The notes under the pieces were generated by a model. That model did not search any database. It saw only the letters and a list, made by a program, of their open reading frames with translations, and had not been told where the DNA came from. Position numbers and translations under genes: made by a program. 6,648 nucleotides of DNA, from NCBI GenBank assembly GCA_029781465.1, contig JAKOWQ010000274.1, positions 1-6,648 on the forward strand, written 5' to 3'. The DNA is from Pseudomonadota bacterium (GTDB lineage Bacteria; Pseudomonadota; Alphaproteobacteria; Sphingomonadales; Sphingomonadaceae). The stretch's first letter is position 1; every line of letters begins with the position of its first letter. Shown here in pieces: positions 4,999 to 6,648 of this stretch.

Positions 4999-6252
4999 TC
5001 AGCGCCTGATTGACAGGGCGTTGTTGCCCACGGTCACCCGCCAGCCCCGCGCGCGCAGCGCATCGGCCAGCACGGACAGTTCACCGGCGTAGGTCACCCG
5101 CATCAGCGAGGTCCCACCCATCGCCAGGCTGGTGGTGCTGGCGCCCTGCACTCCCGGCGCGCCGCGCACCGCACCCAGCGCGGCATCGACCGCGGCGGCA
5201 TCGGGCGAGGCGAACTGGACGGTGAAGGTGTTGATCGTCACCGGAGGCGGTGCGACGGTGGGGGTTGCAGTGGGGGCGGCCTGCGTGGCTTCGGCCTTGG
5301 GCGCCGCCGCCTGCCCTTGAGCGATCAGTGCCGCCAGCGCAGGATCGATCTGAAGCCTGACGTTGAGCGTGGCATCGGGCTTGAGCAATCCATCGGCCAA
5401 GGCCTTGCCATAGATCTGGTCAAGCCGCGCAACCGCTGCATCGAGCATCGCGGGAACCCCGGTCTCGTCGTTGGCGCTCATCGTGAAACTGGCGAGGAAG
5501 GTGTTGTCCGGACCGTAGCGCGCGGTGAATGTTCCCCGCACCGGTCCGCCGGGCCATTGCCGTTCGAGCCGGGCCTCGGGCACGATCACGTCGGCGGCGC
5601 CGAACTGATCGAGCACACCGCGCCACCAGGCCCGGCTGCGCCGGCTCGGCTGCCCGGCGGTGAGCAGAAGCGAGTCTCCGCCCGAGCCGCTGGGGCGCAC
5701 ATAGTCGATCGTGCTGGCATCGGCGCGGAAGCCCGCCCAGGCCTTTTGCCAGGGGCTGCGTACTTCGAACACCTGCGCCGCGCCGCCCGAATAGAGCACC
5801 GGGATCACCAGCAGCGGCGCCGAACGCTGGACCGATCCCGAGCCGAGATACTGCCCGGCGCGGGCCCGATCGAATACGACGCCCACGGTGGCGATATAAC
5901 GGTGCGGACCGATCTGTTCGCGCTCGATCATCACGGCGGAGACCATCGACTGGATCTGGCCATCGGCCATTACCGGGCCGCCCGCCTTGGCCCAGGCGAG
6001 CTTGGCGGCTTCCTCCCAGCCCCTGTAACGCGCTTCCTCGCCGGTCTTTCCAGTGACGTTGACCTGCACCCCGTGGATCGCAATGTCACTGGTTGTGGCG
6101 ACTGGCTGAATTCCGCGCTCGCCTTCGACCTGCGCGACCAGCTGGCGCGCAGCCAGGCCAAGCGCCAGGGCCAAGGCCAGCCCGCAAAGCAGCAATACCG
6201 CAGAGCCCGGGCGGCGCATCGGGGCGAGGGAAAGGGAAGTTGCTGGCGTCAT
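4999..6252 (-). CDS. Exported or membrane-anchored protein with C-terminal HMA-like domain, function unknown
   Basis: A 417-residue protein with a short basic N-terminus followed by a hydrophobic segment at about 16-40, either an uncleaved anchor or a signal peptide. Most of the chain is therefore periplasmic. Residues about 48-310 form a mixed alpha/beta region with several regular strands and resemble the DUF2066-type proteins found beside hdaA in related bacteria; that match is from memory and moderate. A Pro/Thr/Ala-rich linker follows at about 311-339. The C-terminal 75 residues have the beta-alpha-beta-beta-alpha-beta pattern of a ferredoxin-like fold, akin to heavy-metal-associated domains, but with no CxxC motif. 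Metal binding is therefore not supported. The only cysteine is Cys23, in the hydrophobic segment. The start is uncertain. Neither the ATG at 6252 nor the in-frame ATG at 6219 (residue 12, which would give a more typical signal peptide) has a Shine-Dalgarno. It heads the minus-strand group, divergent from purM and 8 nt before hdaA. Confidence 0.75.
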   Translation of the reverse strand: MTPATSLSLAPMRRPGSAVLLLCGLALALALGLAARQLVAQVEGERGIQPVATTSDIAIHGVQVNVTGKTGEEARYRGWEEAAKLAWAKAGGPVMADGQIQSMVSAVMIEREQIGPHRYIATVGVVFDRARAGQYLGSGSVQRSAPLLVIPVLYSGGAAQVFEVRSPWQKAWAGFRADASTIDYVRPSGSGGDSLLLTAGQPSRRSRAWWRGVLDQFGAADVIVPEARLERQWPGGPVRGTFTARYGPDNTFLASFTMSANDETGVPAMLDAAVARLDQIYGKALADGLLKPDATLNVRLQIDPALAALIAQGQAAAPKAEATQAAPTATPTVAPPPVTINTFTVQFASPDAAAVDAALGAVRGAPGVQGASTTSLAMGGTSLMRVTYAGELSVLADALRARGWRVTVGNNALSIRR

Positions 6253-6324
6253 CGGGGAAAACCGATGGCCTTTTGCCCAAATGGCAATGGAAATCCAAGC
6301 CGGAAAGCGTTAGGCGCGGCACCA
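6253..6324. promoter_or_regulatory. Divergent intergenic region upstream of purM and the HMA-like gene
   Basis: These 72 nt separate two divergent starts and probably contain both promoters. The visible symmetry is TTGCC (6273-6277) with GGCAA (6283-6287), separated by CAAAT, in a locally AT-richer stretch (6270-6296). I could not assign convincing -35 and -10 boxes. The purM side has only a weak AGGCG about 8 nt before its ATG, and the leftward start has none. Confidence 0.35.
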
Positions 6325-6648
6325 ATGCCCAACAATCCGCCTTCCAAGAGCTATTCCTACGAACAGGCCGGGGTCTCGATCGCCGCAGGTAACGCGCTGG
6401 TCAAGGCGATCGGCCCGCTCGCCAGAGCCACCGCGCGCCCTGGTGCCGATGCCGAACTGGGCGGTTTCGGCGGCTTCTTCGATCTTCGCGCGGCGGGCTA
6501 CAAGGATCCACTGCTGGTCGCAGGAAACGATGGGGTCGGCACCAAGGTCAAGCTCGCGATCGATCATGATCGGCACGATGCGATCGGGATCGATTTGGTG
6601 GCGATGTGCGTCAACGATCTGATCGTCCAGGGCGCCGAGCCACTGTTC
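6325..6648 (+). CDS. purM: Phosphoribosylformylglycinamidine cyclo-ligase (AIR synthetase), N-terminal part
   Basis: Catalyses the ATP-dependent ring closure of formylglycinamidine ribonucleotide to aminoimidazole ribonucleotide, the fifth step of purine synthesis, in the cytoplasm. The 108 codons before the right edge show the family N-terminus SYEQAGVSIAAGNALV (9-26 region), then GGFGGFFDL (46-54). The nucleotide-binding loop is GNDGVGTKVKLA (67-78), with Asp69 and Lys74, and it is followed by IDLVAMCVNDLIVQGAEP (89-106) with the conserved Asn-Asp pair (97-98). The ATG at 6325 gives the usual short lead before SYEQAGV. The Shine-Dalgarno is weak. The remainder, about two thirds of the protein, lies outside the window. 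It is transcribed away from the hdaA group. Confidence 0.95.
   Translation, partial: MPNNPPSKSYSYEQAGVSIAAGNALVKAIGPLARATARPGADAELGGFGGFFDLRAAGYKDPLLVAGNDGVGTKVKLAIDHDRHDAIGIDLVAMCVNDLIVQGAEPLF

Noticed and set aside
4357..5013. A 218-codon plus-strand frame opposite hdaA
   Set aside because: It is Arg/Pro/Ala-rich low-complexity sequence, covering a gene with Walker A, Walker B and clamp-binding motifs on the other strand.
4999..5233. Metal-binding (copper chaperone-like) function for the C-terminal HMA-like domain
   Set aside because: The domain has no cysteine at all, so no CxxC metal site; only the fold pattern is similar.
1..6648. Mobile element, CRISPR array, toxin-antitoxin or phage-defence system
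   Set aside because: No transposase, integrase, direct-repeat array, or recognisable defence or toxin protein is seen, and the genes are mostly housekeeping with uniform base composition.

Overview
This is a 6.6 kb piece of ordinary high-GC chromosome with dense, short-spaced genes. The gene families point to an alphaproteobacterium, most likely of the order Sphingomonadales. The evidence is an HdaA-type DnaA-inactivating ATPase, a DUF2794 protein, a short-form serine acetyltransferase with a C-terminal coiled coil, and a free-standing dehydrogenase of the peroxisomal multifunctional enzyme type. The taxonomic call is inference from gene content. I see no tRNA, rRNA, CRISPR, transposase, integrase or phage gene.

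Left part (1-3300). The window opens inside glmU (minus strand, N-terminal 100 codons), which makes UDP-GlcNAc for the cell envelope. It is divergent from gph, a HAD phosphatase of the phosphoglycolate phosphatase type, across 63 nt. After a 182-nt gap comes an SDR oxidoreductase closely resembling the (3R)-hydroxyacyl-CoA dehydrogenase domain of HSD17B4/MFE-2. It is followed 66 nt later by a polytopic membrane protein of unknown function with about ten predicted helices. The 66-nt gap is the most structured non-coding DNA here. It carries two overlapping dyads on a TTGACA box, then a 13-bp perfect inverted repeat with an inner stem that encloses both the ribosome-binding site and the start codon of the membrane protein. 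A strong GC hairpin at 3253-3281 separates this plus-strand block from the minus-strand block that converges on it.

Right part (3286-6252, minus strand). Read in transcription order, it holds a secreted or membrane-anchored protein with a C-terminal ferredoxin-like (HMA-like) domain, hdaA, cysE and a DUF2794 gene. Spacings are 8 nt, 29 nt and a stop/start overlap, so they look like one operon. Divergent from it, purM (purine synthesis) begins at 6325 and runs off the right edge.

Most genes are housekeeping: envelope precursor, salvage of 2-phosphoglycolate, cysteine synthesis, replication control and purine synthesis. The window does not show a convincing new multi-gene system. The items most worth following are the sequestering hairpin and operator-like dyads at 2123-2188, the unknown membrane protein behind them, and the uncharacterised HMA-like protein that is apparently translationally coupled to hdaA.
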